Shown: one piece after another, positions 23,274 through 35,203 of the stretch
How the letters are laid out: each line of letters opens with the position of its first letter
Numbering within the stretch: the stretch's first letter is position 1
Translations under genes and position numbers: made by a program
Notes under the pieces: generated by a model
Seen by the model: the letters and a program-made list of their open reading frames with translations, nothing else
What the model was told of the DNA's origin: nothing
Database searches by the model: none
Assembly: GCF_031143425.1 (NCBI RefSeq)
Contig: NC_090450.1
Location: forward strand, 216,081,442-216,145,441
Length of the DNA stretch: 64,000 nucleotides
Direction: 5' to 3'
From: Pleurodeles waltl
Taxonomy: Eukaryota > Chordata > Amphibia > Caudata > Salamandridae

Positions 23274-25156
23274 TGTAGGAGGCTGGCCTGGTTCATGGTG
23301 GGTACTCTAGGTACTTACACCTTATACCAGGTCAAATTCCCCCTTATTAGTTGAATGTAGGCAGTGTTCTAGCAGTTTAGGCTATCTAGAGGGAGCTGTA
23401 GCAGAACAGCTTAGGCTAAACTAGGAGACATGCAAAGCTACTGCAATATCACTATAGTCACACAGTACTTATCCACAATAAAAGACAATACTCAGTGCTA
23501 CCAAAAATAAAGGTACTTTATTTTAGTGACACAAGGCCAAAGATATCCTAGAGGCAATATGCCTTCTGGCGGCAAGTATTATACAAAATATATACACTAG
23601 AGACCAAAATCAGGTAATTAAACAGTCACAGAATAGTACAAACAGTAGAAAATACCATAGAATGTAATAGGAAGAAATAGGCCTAGGGGCAACACAAACC
23701 ATTTACTAAGAAAGTAGAATGTGAATCACAAATTCCCCCCTAGACAAGCGTAGTGTGTGCATAATCGTTGGGAGAGTATGAATACAGTAAAGGTAAGTAA
23801 ATTGCCCCACCCCAGAGCCCAGAAAAGCAGAGTAAAGTACTGCAAGTTTCCTCAGGACACACTACGCCTCTTGATTGGAATTAGTGCAATAGCCATCCAA
23901 GTCTAAAAACAAGAACTGCTGGATTCCTGGAGCTGAAGACCTGCCAAAGAAGGGGGCCAAGTCAAAAGAAGTTCCAGGAAGGACAGGAGCCCCTGCCAAC
24001 CCAGAAGACGGTGCAGAAGAAGAGTACTCGGTTGGACGAAGACTGCAGAAATGCACCCTAGGAAGATGCCAGTGGGTTCCTGCACAGTGCAATGGATGAC
24101 CCACAAAGTGAAGATGGATGCAGATGTGATTTTGTGTTGGAAATCCCCAACAAGCCTTGGTTATGACAAAGTTGCGTTTTGCATCAAAATGGTGCTGGCC
24201 GGACCCAGGAGGGACCTGGGGGCCTCAACTCTGTGTGAGGAGGAAGAGGGGGCTCTCAGCACTTTAGAGAGCCCTCAGGACACCAGGCAGCACCCACGGG
24301 AGTCCCAGGACATGGGGACAAGGGAGGTGCAAAATACAGTTGGTGCAGGAATGCAAAGAAGGGTCCAATGCTGCCGGAAGTCAACTCAGTGAGTTGAGCG
24401 CCACAGGATAGAGTGATGGGAACCTGAGCCAGGCTGTGCATGAAGGAATTTTGCAAATAGCACACAGTGGCCTCAGGAGGTGAAGAAGACGCAGTGCTCA
24501 GGGGTACTGTCGCTCTCAGGGAAGGCAAGGTCTTACCTCCTCCAAATTGCATCAGCAGGACCTCAGGGCAGTCAGTGTCGAGGGGGTCCACCCTCTTTGC
24601 TGTGAGAGCAGTCCAAGAGTAGGGGTTGTCAACATAGAAGGTGCCTGCATGAGCAGGGGAGTGACTCCGTCACCTCACAGGAGATTCCTTCGATCCTTCT
24701 GGTGCAAGATGAATATAGGGAGTCCTCAGACCGTGCACACCATGGAAACTATTGCAGTTGCTGGCTGAAGCTGAAGTTGCAGAAGAAAAGTATCCCTTGT
24801 TGATACTTTGTTGCTGTTACAGCGGTTCCTGGAGCAGGCTGCGGTTGATCCGAGGTCAGAGGATGAAGTAGTAGTTGCAGAGGATTCCTGCTGGAAACGT
24901 GCAAGTAGAAGCTGAAGAGAACCCACAGGAGAGACCCTAAATAGCCCTGTGAGGGGAATTGGCTACCTTATCAGGTAAGGACCCATCAAGAGGGGTGCCC
25001 GCACACATTACAAAGCAAGATGGCTGAAGTCTGGGACACCCTGTAGGAGCTCTGATGGGGTGGTGATTCACAGGGGAGGGGTCACTCCCCTTTCCTTTGT
25101 CCAGTTTCACACCAGAGCAGGGGACAAGGTGTCCCTGAACCGATATAGACTGGCTT
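23274..25156 (-). mobile_element. Long LTR, minus strand, truncated at the duplication junction
   Basis: It opens TGTAGGAGGCTGGCCTGG, the complement of the LTR 3' end. It contains the complement of the polyadenylation region (TTTATT in TACTTTATTTTAGTGACAC) and continues through the central LTR to AGACTGGCTT. There it stops abruptly against the second Penelope-like copy. The same LTR is complete at 32121-34994, which shows what is missing. Confidence 0.85.
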
Positions 25157-25164
25157 TTCTCTTT

Positions 25165-26610
25165 CTCTCCTGGTCGCCTCACTGTGTCAGGTATTTGCTC
25201 GGATCTAGAACCTCTGTCTGTTTTTTGGGACTTCTTTCTCCAACCTTTGGTGAAAGATTCCAGCACCTTTTTAAAGGACACCAAGCATGTTCTTAACTTG
25301 ATCAAAACTATCAATTCCACTACCCAAGTCCAGGCCCTGATCACTTTGGATGTAGAGGCCCTCTATACTAATATTCTTCAGGAAGCCACCCTATGAGTCG
25401 TGGAGTCTGCCCTTCTCCAAAGTCCTTGTTCCTCCCCAACCCCTGTGCATTTTGTGATGCAATGTGAGACATTCGCCATGACAATTTTTTTTTTTCAATT
25501 TGAGGATTCTTTGTTCCACCAAATTCGGGGTACTTCTATGGGCAGTTCATTCGCACCAAGTCTGGCCTGTCTGTATATGTACCACTTCGAGAGAATGTTC
25601 ATTCTACCTACATCCAATCCCTTTCATGATCATATCAAACTGTGGCGGAGATATATAGATGATATTCTCATCATTTGACAGGGTCCTCTCCAGGATGTTG
25701 ATCCCTTTACCAGCTGGGTCAATACCTTGGACCCCTTCTTGAGCTTCACTGCTCATACTTCTTCCACACAAGTTTCCTTTTTGGATTTAGTGATCAAGAT
25801 TGATAATGGTAAGCTTGTAACCGATACCACAAAAGTACCAACCGCAATAGCTTGCTCCTATACGATAGCCATCATCCTAAGGCCCTGCGTGATAATCTTC
25901 CTTTTGGACAGTTTCTTAGGCTACGTCGCAATTGTAGTACGGTCCAATCTTTTGACACTCAGGCTCTTGACCTCAAACGTAAATTATCTAATCGACATTA
26001 CCCCAAGAACATCATCAATTCTGCCTACAAGAGGGCTCGTAATAACCACAGGGAGGCGTTGTTGGCACCTGTGGTTACAGAACCAGAGATTTGTTTGACA
26101 TGTGTATCTACGTACACCCCCCTGTCCAACACTGTGAAAAAAACATCAGCAAACGGTGGAACATTTTACAGAGCAGTGGTGCCCAGATCCCTAGGCCCCT
26201 TTTTGCATTTAAAAGGTCACCTAATATTAAAGATCTGGTTGCCCATACACGCCCCCGCCATCAACAGGACCCGGTGAAACAGACCACTCTATGGAATTCA
26301 CCCCCGGTTACTGGGCACTACCCGTGTGGTTTCTGTAACGTCTGCCCCCTCACAAAACAAATTGACCGATTGGACTTGAACTTTGTTGGCACTTGGCACT
26401 TGAATAGACATCACCACGAAATTAAGCTCACATTTTCTGGAAGCCAACCATGGTCCTAATGACTTGTGGTGGATCGTCCTGCAGGTGCAGAGACACAATA
26501 GCAATGATCCAAAATACCTATTTATAATAGAACAACAGTGGGTGTTTAGACTTAAGACATCCAGTGAAGGGTTGAATGATGAGATCCCTTGGAGCACTTT
26601 GATACCCTAA
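25165..26610 (+). pseudogene. Penelope-like reverse transcriptase pseudogene, copy 2
   Basis: Same domain order as copy 1: RT motifs A (LDVEALYTN), B (RGTSMGSSFAPS) and C (YIDDILI), the C-x2-C-x2-C linker and the C-terminal tail, ending at 26608-26610. It shares the TGA after motif C and the frameshift near 25840. It has one further nonsense change at about 25394, where CGA became TGA between motifs A and B, and a 1-base deletion near 26144. Copy 2 is therefore slightly more decayed than copy 1. Confidence 0.85.
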
Positions 26611-26841
26611 TTGGATTGCAGCTTATTGAACCCTGCCAATACGATAGTTTTTTGGCTTGAAGTTTCACTTTGACAATCAGTGTACATTGATTCCTTGTTT
26701 ATCTGCATATGTCTACATTAACCAAATTCCTTGGGGTCTCCTACATGTACACTAACCTTATGCTGGTCCCAATATTCTCTTTTTGGCCACCACAGATTGA
26801 GTAGTTAAGAGCATATTGGTACACTTTTGTATTTTTTCTAG

Positions 26842-27046
26842 CAAGATGGCCCCCATCTATGCTCAACATAGGAGCTCATCATTGGTGTGTTCTTTTTACC
26901 CCCAAGATGGCCGCTACTTATTCTGCCAGACAGTGTTTTACTGGGAGCCTTTCTACCAGCAAGATGGCCGCCGTTCTAATCAACGCTAGTCCATCTTTTA
27001 TTTTTATTGCTCCACCAAGCCAGACCTACCGGATTAACACTTCCGG
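26842..27046 (+). promoter_or_regulatory. Putative PLE promoter motifs, copy 2
   Basis: Duplicate of the YY1-like and ETS-like cluster of copy 1, at an offset of 12433 and with all four core motifs unchanged. Confidence 0.45.
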
Positions 27047-27728
27047 ATACAGACGCGAGCGATTGCGCCTCTACATTTTTGTATATTAAGAGCCCTCACG
27101 TGCTGGTTCAGTGTCTCCAGGCACGCGGCTGAGGGCAGGTTGAACGCAGGACTGAGGACAGAACAAAGTAAGTCCTCCTTTTTGCACATGGTTTTTGTGA
27201 CACGAAACTGGATTCCCTTTGGAACGCTATTGTTCACTTTGTCTTTGTGATTGGGATTTGGCAGTGACAAGCCCCTGTGTTAGAGACTATACTGGGATTG
27301 TTTCTTTACCGCTTTTTGTGACAGTTTGGACATGATTGGCTCTATGACCAATTGAGCATTTATATATGTAATTTTTTTCTCACCACTTTAAATGAATAAC
27401 ATGTCAGTGTATATTCAATCTGTGTATTACTATGTTGTTTTCATACATACATCCTTTGGATGAGGCTTGCGCGTTCCTATGATGCCTATTCTCTACTAAG
27501 GGATGGCAAGCCTATTTTGTTATTTACGGTTGTGCCGCACTTGGGACCTGGTTTCTTGTGATTGTACTACCCTTTGCGTCCCGCACTGCCCTTTCACTAA
27601 CGGACTTTTATGTTCTCACTCTCATGCAGGGCGACTGATTGACCAATCGACGTTGACGAATAGTCTTCACTCAGTAAGTGACTACCCAGCACTTGTTGTT
27701 GTATATTAGAATAGGAGAAGTAGTAGTT

Positions 27729-27803
27729 ACGGTCCTGATGAGGCATCTTGGGATCATTTTTTGACCATCAAGATGCGAAACATGTTGAACACATTGTTCT
27801 AGG
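27729..27803 (+). ncRNA. Hammerhead ribozyme motif of the PLE, copy 2
   Basis: Identical in sequence to the copy 1 motif: CTGATGA at 27735-27741, stem II arms GCATCTTG/CAAGATGC, GAAA at 27777-27780 and the same short stem III with GTT. Confidence 0.72.
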
Positions 27804-28657
27804 ATTAGGTACACAACTTTTTCCTCTGTGTAGAGTGTAGTGGGACATTATCCCCGTTTTCACTCCCCTTGTTTTCTTTTAATCTTGGCCTGAACCTTTC
27901 CCTGATTCATTAGAAGTGATGTTTAAGGCTCAGAGACAAATTTAATTATTTCTGTCTCTCCCACGTTTTCTCAACAGTCAGTATTCGTTTCAGACCCGAA
28001 CTAATTTGTCATACAATCTTCGGTATAGTACCACCCCCATAATAGGGGTAGTCTGCCAGACATGCAGCACCGCACCTGTCTGACGAGGACATTGCCCAGT
28101 GATGAAGCTTGGCATCCCATTGGGTGTTTGAGGGCTCTCCTGAAACCACTGACTCCTTTCAACCCTGCATGTTCTTCTTCTTATTTTTTGAAACAGTGTA
28201 CTATTTCTATTTATATGTTTGAGTCTTGGGAGACTGTACACTGGACCATTATTCTCCCAGTCCCTCTTTCTTTTTTGATGTGCATCAAAATAGTCAGGTT
28301 TGCATCGATTTCTCGCTCGCAGGCAAGACCGTGCATTGTTTTTTTCTGTGATTGAGTAGGCGCTGCATAGTTTTTCTCTCCGGCAATAGAGCGATGCGTC
28401 GATTTCTGGACGGACACTTCAGATCCATGCAGGCTTGTGTCGACTTTTGACAGCCATCGATGATGTGTGTGAAATCTCACCGCACGGCGATGGAAAACCC
28501 CGCTATGTGAGGTTTGCGGCCTTAACAGCAGCTACAAGTGGGTGTTGCATCGTTTCTCCAGCCGCGATGCCTCTATCTGCCAGCCACGATGCAGGTGGAG
28601 CATCAATTTTTTCCGCAAAGTAGGTGACGCCTCATTTTTGAGCCACGCTTCAGGTGG

Positions 28658-30737
28658 CGCGTTTCTTGCAAAGTTTGGATTTTGGCCTCTAGCTCAGCTG
28701 GCACCTAGGGAATCCTAGCAAACCTATTTATTTTTCAAAACTAGACACCTAGGGAAATCTAGAATAGGGTGACTTGTAGGGCTCTCTCCAGGTTCTGTTA
28801 CCCACAATCCTTTGCAAACCTGAAAATCTGTCTAAAAAACACATTTTCCTCACATTTCAGCTAAGCAAAGTTCTGGAATCTGAAGGGAACCACAAACTTT
28901 CTTCCTCCCAACATTTCGCCAAGACTCCTGATAAAAATGGTACCACACGTGTGGGTGGGCCTACTGCCTGCAACAGGAAATGCTCCAAAAAACAACAACA
29001 TTGACACATCACATTTTTCCAATGAAAATGGATGCTTTTTTGCAAAGTGCCTAGCTGTGGATTTTGGCCTGTAGCTCATCTGGCACCAAGGAAACCCTAG
29101 CAAACCTATATATTTTTTAAAACTAGACACCTAGGGAAGTCTAGAACAGGGTGACTTGTGGGGCTTTCACAAAGTTCTGTCACACAGAATCCTTGGCAGA
29201 CCTCAAAATGTGGCTAAAAAACAAATATTCCTCACATTTCATTGATGCAAAATTCAGGAATCTGAGGTGAGACACAAACTTCCTTCCACTCAGCAAGTCC
29301 CCAAGTCTTCTGATAAAAACAGTACTTTACTTGTGTGGGTAGGCCTAGTACCCATTACAGGAAACGCCCAAAACCACAGCGTGAACACATCACATTTTTC
29401 CAATGAAAATGAACGCGTTTTTTGCAAAGTGCCTAGCTGTGGATCTTGGCCTGTAGCTCAGCTGGCACCTGGGAAACCTAGAAAACTTATACATTTGTGA
29501 AAACTTGATACCTGGGGAAATCCAGAATAGGGTAACTTGTGGGGCTGTGACCAGATTCTGTCACCAGAATCCTTTGCAAACCTCAAACTTTGGCTAAAAA
29601 ACAGATTTTCTTCACATTTCATCAATGCAAAATTCAGGAATCTGAGGTGAGACACAAAACCTTCTTCCACCTAGCAATTCCCCAAGTGTCCTGATGACAA
29701 TGGTACCTCACTTGGGTGGGAAGGCCTAGTGCCCGTGAAAGGAAACACCCCAAAACACAACATGGACACATCACATTTTTCCAATAAAAACGGATGAGTT
29801 TTTTGCAAAGTTCCTAGCTGTGAATTGTGGCCTCTAGCTCATCCGGCACCAAGGAAAACCAAGCAATCTTATATATTTTTGAAAACTATACACCTAGGGA
29901 AATCAAGAATGGGGTGAGTTGTGGAGCTTTTACCAGGTTCCGTCATCCAGAATGCTTTGCAACCCTCAGAATTTGGCTAAAAAAACTTTTTTTCCTCACA
30001 TTTCAGCAATGCACAGTTCTGGAATCTCAGGGGGGCCACAAACTTCCTTCCGCTCTGAATTCCTCCAAGTATACCACTAAAAATGGTACCTCACTTGTTG
30101 GGTATGCCTAGTGGCCGCAACAGGAAACCCTTCAAAACACAACATGGGCACATCACATTTTTCCAATGAAAACAGATGCCTTTTTTGCAAAGTGCATAGC
30201 TATGGATTTTGGCATCTAGCTTAGTCGGCACCTAGGGAAACCTAGTAAACCTATTTTGTGAAACTAGACGCCTAGGGGAATTTAGAATTGGGTGACTTGC
30301 GGGGCTCTCACGGGTTCTGTCACCCAGAAACCTTTGCAAAAGTCAAAATGTGGCTAAAACACATTTTCCTCACATTTCAGCAATGGAAAACTCTGGAATC
30401 TGAGAGGAGCCACAAACGTCCTTCCACTCAGCATCACCCAAATTCTCTAGATAAAAATGGTACCTCACTTGTGTGGGTTGGCCAAGTGCCTGCAACAGGG
30501 AAGGGCCCAAAATGTTGTGTGCCGATAATGATAGCTGAGGTGAGTGTGCTAATCAGCCCTGGCATCTGGAACCATTGAAGGAAACCTACCAAACTCAGAC
30601 ATTTAAAAAAATAGACACCCAGGGGAGTCCATAGAGGTGTGGCTTGTGTGGATTCCCAAAGGTGCAATATGGAATAAAAACACTATTTTTCATGGAATTT
30701 TTGTAAAGTAAACTACAGTAATATGCATGGGTCCACA
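28658..30737 (+). repeat. 380-bp satellite, copy 2 (about 5.5 monomers)
   Basis: Continuation of the 380-bp satellite in the second duplication copy. It starts mid-monomer at the internal deletion junction, so the left arm and the first monomers are absent and no hairpin can form locally in this copy. Confidence 0.88.
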
Positions 30738-30819
30738 AATATCTTACCACCTAGTGTTCCCCAACTTGCCCTGATAAAAAGAGTAGCCCTCATGCAAGGA
30801 CTTCCATTGACCTTGGAGT

Positions 30820-32107
30820 GATTGTTAGACCTTGCATCCTTGGCGTGGTCTTCCCTGTCTTTTTTGCCTTTGCTACCCATTTTTTGACTGTGTGCTGGAC
30901 TCTGTTTTTGCTGTTTTCAGTACTCTAGGCACGTTACCGCTACTGACCAGTGCTAAAGTGCAAGTGCTCCCTGTGTAAATTTTATGTGTATTTGGCTTTT
31001 CTGTGATTGGCATATTTGATTTACTAGTAAGTCCCTAGTAAATTTCACTAGAGGTGCCCGGGGAATGTAAATCAAATGCTATTACTGGGCTTGCAGCACT
31101 GGTTGTACCACCCACATGAGTAGCCCTGTACTCATGACTCAGACCCGCCACTGCATTGTCGGTGTGTGCAGTTTTAAACTGTCAATTCAACCTGACAAGT
31201 ATACCCACTTGCCGGGCCCAAACCTCTCCTTTTTGTACATGTAAGGCACCCCAAAGTTTGGCCCTAGGTAGCCCCATGGGCAGGGTGCGCTGCATGTTAA
31301 AGGTGGGGCATGTACTGGTGTGATTTACATCTCCTAGCCATGAAATACTGCAACATTTGGGTTGCAATGTTGCATGGCCAATCTTTCTCATAGGTTAACA
31401 TGGGGGCTGCCTTTAAATAACTTTTTAAGTGGAGTTTCCCTTTGAGAGCAGATCCAGACCGGGAGTTTGGTGTCCCTGAACTCACAATTTAAAAATACAT
31501 CTTTTTGTAAATTTGTTTTTTAGATTGTCAGTTTGAAAATGCCACTTTTTAGAAAGTGGGCATGTTCCTGCTTAAACCATTCTGTGACTCTGCCTGTTTG
31601 TGTATTACCTGTCTGGGTCAGAATGACAGTTGGGCTGTTTGTGAATCCCCTCTATACAGTGAAACAAAGGAAGCTGAGGTGTAGCCTGCATATCCTGATG
31701 GGCCATCTGGGCTAGAGTGGAGGGAGGAATGGTCACTTATACCTGATTGGGCTGTGCTCACACACAATGCAGTCCCCAACCCCTGGTGTGAGTCTGGAGC
31801 CAGGTCTGGGCAAGGCAGGATCTTGTGAGACTTTCCTTTGAAGTAAGCCAACTTCAGAGGCACAAAGGGGTATAAAAAGTGGAGCCAAAACCCCAGATTT
31901 TCAAATTACTTCTGGAATCAAGAGGAATCTATGCTGAGGAGAAGAGCTAGAGAGCTGGAGGAGTACTGACCCTTTGCCTGTGACTGTGCTTTGCTGGGTT
32001 CCCCTGCAGTTTCTGCTTCTGCCTAAAAGAGAGAAAATACTGGACTTTGTGGTATATTCCTGCTTGTGAAGAATCTCCAAGGGCTTTGACTGCGCTTACC
32101 TCCTGTT
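30820..32107 (-). repeat. Right inverted arm, copy 2
   Basis: Near-identical to 21973-23260 at an offset of 8847. Its left-arm partner was lost in the 3.6-kb deletion, so it could only pair with the arm at 16341-17577. Confidence 0.86.
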
Positions 32108-32120
32108 TTGAAGTCTCAGG

Positions 32121-34994
32121 TGTAGGAGGCTGGCCTGGTTCATGGTGGGTACTCTAGGTACTTACACCTTATACCAGGTCAAATTCCCCCTTATTAGTTG
32201 AATGTAGGCAGTGTTCTAGCAGTTTAGGCTATCTAGAGGGAGCTGTAGCAGAACAGCTTAGGCTAAACTAGGAGACATGCAAAGCTACTGCAATATCACT
32301 ATAGTCACACAGTACTTATCCACAATAAAAGACAATACTCAGTGCTACCAAAAATAAAGGTACTTTATTTTAGTGACACAAGGCCAAAGATATCCTAGAG
32401 GCAATATGCCTTCTGGCGGCAAGTATTATACAAAATATATACACTAGAGACCAAAATCAGGTAATTAAACAGTCACAGAATAGTACAAACAGTAGAAAAT
32501 ACCATAGAATGTAATAGGAAGAAATAGGCCTAGGGGCAACACAAACCATTTACTAAGAAAGTAGAATGTGAATCACAAATTCCCCCCTAGACAAGCGTAG
32601 TGTGTGCATAATCGTTGGGAGAGTATGAATACAGTAAAGGTAAGTAAATTGCCCCACCCCAGAGCCCAGAAAAGCAGAGTAAAGTACTGCAAGTTTCCTC
32701 AGGACACACTACGCCTCTTGATTGGAATTAGTGCAATAGCCATCCAAGTCTAAAAACAAGAACTGCTGGATTCCTGGAGCTGAAGACCTGCCAAAGAAGG
32801 GGGCCAAGTCAAAAGAAGTTCCAGGAAGGACAGGAGCCCCTGCCAACCCAGAAGACGGTGCAGAAGAAGAGTACTCGGTTGGACGAAGACTGCAGAAATG
32901 CACCCTAGGAAGATGCCAGTGGGTTCCTGCACAGTGCAATGGATGACCCACAAAGTGAAGATGGATGCAGATGTGATTTTGTGTTGGAAATCCCCAACAA
33001 GCCTTGGTTATGACAAAGTTGCGTTTTGCATCAAAATGGTGCTGGCCGGACCCAGGAGGGACCTGGGGGCCTCAACTCTGTGTGAGGAGGAAGAGGGGGC
33101 TCTCAGCACTTTAGAGAGCCCTCAGGACACCAGGCAGCACCCACGGGAGTCCCAGGACATGGGGACAAGGGAGGTGCAAAATACAGTTGGTGCAGGAATG
33201 CAAAGAAGGGTCCAATGCTGCCGGATGTCAACTCAGTGAGTTGAGCGCCACAGGATAGAGTGATGGGAACCTGAGCCAGGCTGTGCATGAAGGAATTTTG
33301 CAAATAGCACACAGTGGCCTCAGGAGGTGAAGAAGACGCAGTGCTCAGGGGTACTGTCGCTCTCAGGGAAGGCAAGGTCTTACCTCCTCCAAATTGCATC
33401 AGCAGGACCTCAGGGCAGTCAGTGTCGATGGGGTCCACCCTCTTTGCTGTGAGAGCAGTCCAAGAGTAGGGGTTGTCAACATAGAAGGTGCCTGCATGAG
33501 CAGGGGAGTGACTCCGTCACCTCACAGGAGATTCCTTCGATCCTTCTGGTGCAAGATGAATATAGGGAGTCCTCAGACCGTGCACACCATGGAAACTATT
33601 GCAGTTGCTGGCTGAAGCTGAAGTTGCAGAAGAAAAGTATCCCTTGTTGATACTTTGTTGCTGTTACAGCGGTTCCTGGAGCAGGCTGCGGTTGATCCGA
33701 GGTCAGAGGATGAAGTAGTAGTTGCAGAGGATTCCTGCTGGAAACGTGCAAGTAGAAGCTGAAGAGAACCCACAGGAGAGACCCTAAATAGCCCTGTGAG
33801 GGGAATTGGCTACCTTATCAGGTAAGGACCCATCAAGAGGGGTGCCCGCACACATTACAAAGCAAGATGGCTGAAGTCTGGGACACACTGTAGGAGCTCT
33901 GATGGGGTGGTGATTCACAGGGGAGGGGTCACTCCCCTTTCCTTTGTCCAGTTTCACACCAGAGCAGGGGACAAGGTGTCCCTGAACCGATATAGACTGG
34001 CTTAATCATGGAGGGCACCATCTGTGCCCTTCAAAGCATTTCCAGAGGCTCAGGGAGGCTACTCCTCCCCAGCCTGTAACACCAAAGGGAGAGGGTGTTA
34101 CACCATGCTCTCAGAGGAAATGTTTTGTTCTGCCTTCCTGGGACTGAGCTGCTTAGACCCTAGGAGGGCAGAACCCTGTCTGTGAGGTGGCAGCAGCTGC
34201 AGTGCAAGCCTCAGAGAGCTGGTTTGGCAGTACTGGGGATCCATAGTGGAGCCCCCAGGATGCATGGAATTGGCTCCCCAATACCAGATTTGGAATGGGG
34301 GCAATTCAATGATCTTAGACACCTTACATGGCCATATTCAGAGTTACCATTGTGAAGCTACATATAGTTATTGACCGATGTGTAGTGCACACTTGTAATG
34401 GCGTCCCCGTACTCACAGAGTCCCGGGAAATGGCCCTGAACTATGTGGGGGCACCTTTGCTAGTGCAAGGGTGCCCTCACACTTAGTAACTTTGCACCAA
34501 ACCTTCAAGAAGTGAAGGTTAGACATTTAGGAGACTTGTAAGTTGCTTAAGTGCAGTGAAAATGGCTGTGAAATAACGTGTGTGTTATTTCACGCAGGCT
34601 GTGGGGGCAGTTCTGTGAAAGGGTTTGTCTGAGCTCCTTATGGGTGGCAAAAGAAATGCTGCAACCCATAAGGATCTACTGGATCCCCAATGCCCTAGGT
34701 ACCAAGGTACCATATACTAGGGCTAATAGGGGGGTCCCGTGTGCCAAATGAAATTAGTAAATTAAGTCACTAGCCTATAGTGACAAATTTAAAAGCAGAG
34801 AGAGGATAAGCATTGAGGTTCTGATTAGCAGAGCCTCAGTGACACAGTCAAGCACTATACAGAAACACACATTAGACCATAAACTATGAGCAAAGGGGTC
34901 CTGACCAGCAGGATCCCTGTGAGACTGGCAAAAACATACTGACATACAGGTATAAATGGGGGTAACATGCCAAGAAAGATGTTACTTTCCTACA
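32121..34994 (-). mobile_element. Complete solo LTR, minus strand (2874 bp)
   Basis: It begins TGTAGGAGGCTGGCC and ends ACTTTCCTACA, the inverted TGTAGGA...TCCTACA ends of this LTR family. The polyadenylation signal (AATAAA, plus-strand TTTATT at 32364-32369) lies about 245 bases from the 3' end of the LTR. No internal gag or pol sequence adjoins it, so it is a solo LTR. Flanks TCAGG (left) and AGGTG (right) do not form a clear target duplication. Short open frames within it are not conserved as proteins between LTR copies. Confidence 0.85.
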
Positions 34995-35203
34995 AGGTGC
35001 ATATGCTCTCTCTTTTTAAACATGATGACATTGGATCATACCCAATTGGATTATTTAATTTACTTATAAGTCCCTAATTCAGTGCACTATATGTGCCCAA
35101 GGCCTGTAGATTAAGTGCTACTAGTGGGCCTGCAGCACTGATTTTGCCATCCACTTAAGTAGCCACTTAACAATGTCTTAGGCCTGTCAGTGAAAGGCCT
35201 GTG
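34995..35203 (+). repeat. Diverged fragment of the foldback right-arm family
   Basis: The motif order AAGTCCCTAATTCAGTGCACTA, TGTGCCCAAGGCCTGTAGATTAAG, CTACTAGTGGGCCTGCAGCACTG and CACTTAAGTAGCC parallels the right arm near 22180-22280. It is sandwiched between a minus-strand LTR and a plus-strand LTR. Confidence 0.7.

Larger units (their letters stand above)
12723..25156 (+). repeat. Segmental duplication, copy 1
   Basis: Sequence from the Penelope-like element through the foldback structure into a minus-strand LTR recurs almost base for base at 25157-34005. The offset is 12434 at the Penelope RT, 12433 after a 1-base indel near 13711, 12443 after a 10-base indel near 15058, and 8844-8847 beyond 19814. 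The shift of about 3.6 kb means bases from about 16216 to 19813 of this copy are absent from copy 2. Only scattered single-base differences are seen, so the duplication is recent or is an assembly artefact. Confidence 0.9.
25157..28291 (+). mobile_element. 5'-truncated Penelope-like retroelement, copy 2
   Basis: Near-identical copy of 12729-15848, created by the segmental duplication and not by a fresh insertion, since its 3' flank is duplicated too. Differences from copy 1 include a 1-base deletion in the A-run near 26144 and a 10-base insertion (TTCTCTACTA type) near 27490. Confidence 0.87.
25157..34005 (+). repeat. Segmental duplication, copy 2 (with 3.6-kb internal deletion)
   Basis: Matches 12723-25156 apart from the missing segment. 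The left junction joins LTR sequence (ACTGGCTT) to Penelope sequence (TTCTCTTTCTCTCC). The internal junction at about 28657 joins GCTTCAGGTGG (copy 1 position 16215) to CGCGTTTCTTGCAAAG (copy 1 position 19814), with only a few bases of shared GCG at the seam. After 34005 the LTR continues uninterrupted, so this copy has the original right flank. Confidence 0.9.

Noticed and set aside
25157..28291. An independent second insertion of the Penelope-like element.
   Set aside because: The 3' flanking host repeat, satellite, arm and LTR are duplicated with it, so segmental duplication explains it.
12723..34005. Duplicated short frames (for example at 14426, 15060, 24051 and their partners at 26859, 27503, 32898) as paralogous genes.
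   Set aside because: Their conservation follows from the recent DNA duplication. They lie in element 3' regions and LTRs and have no domain.
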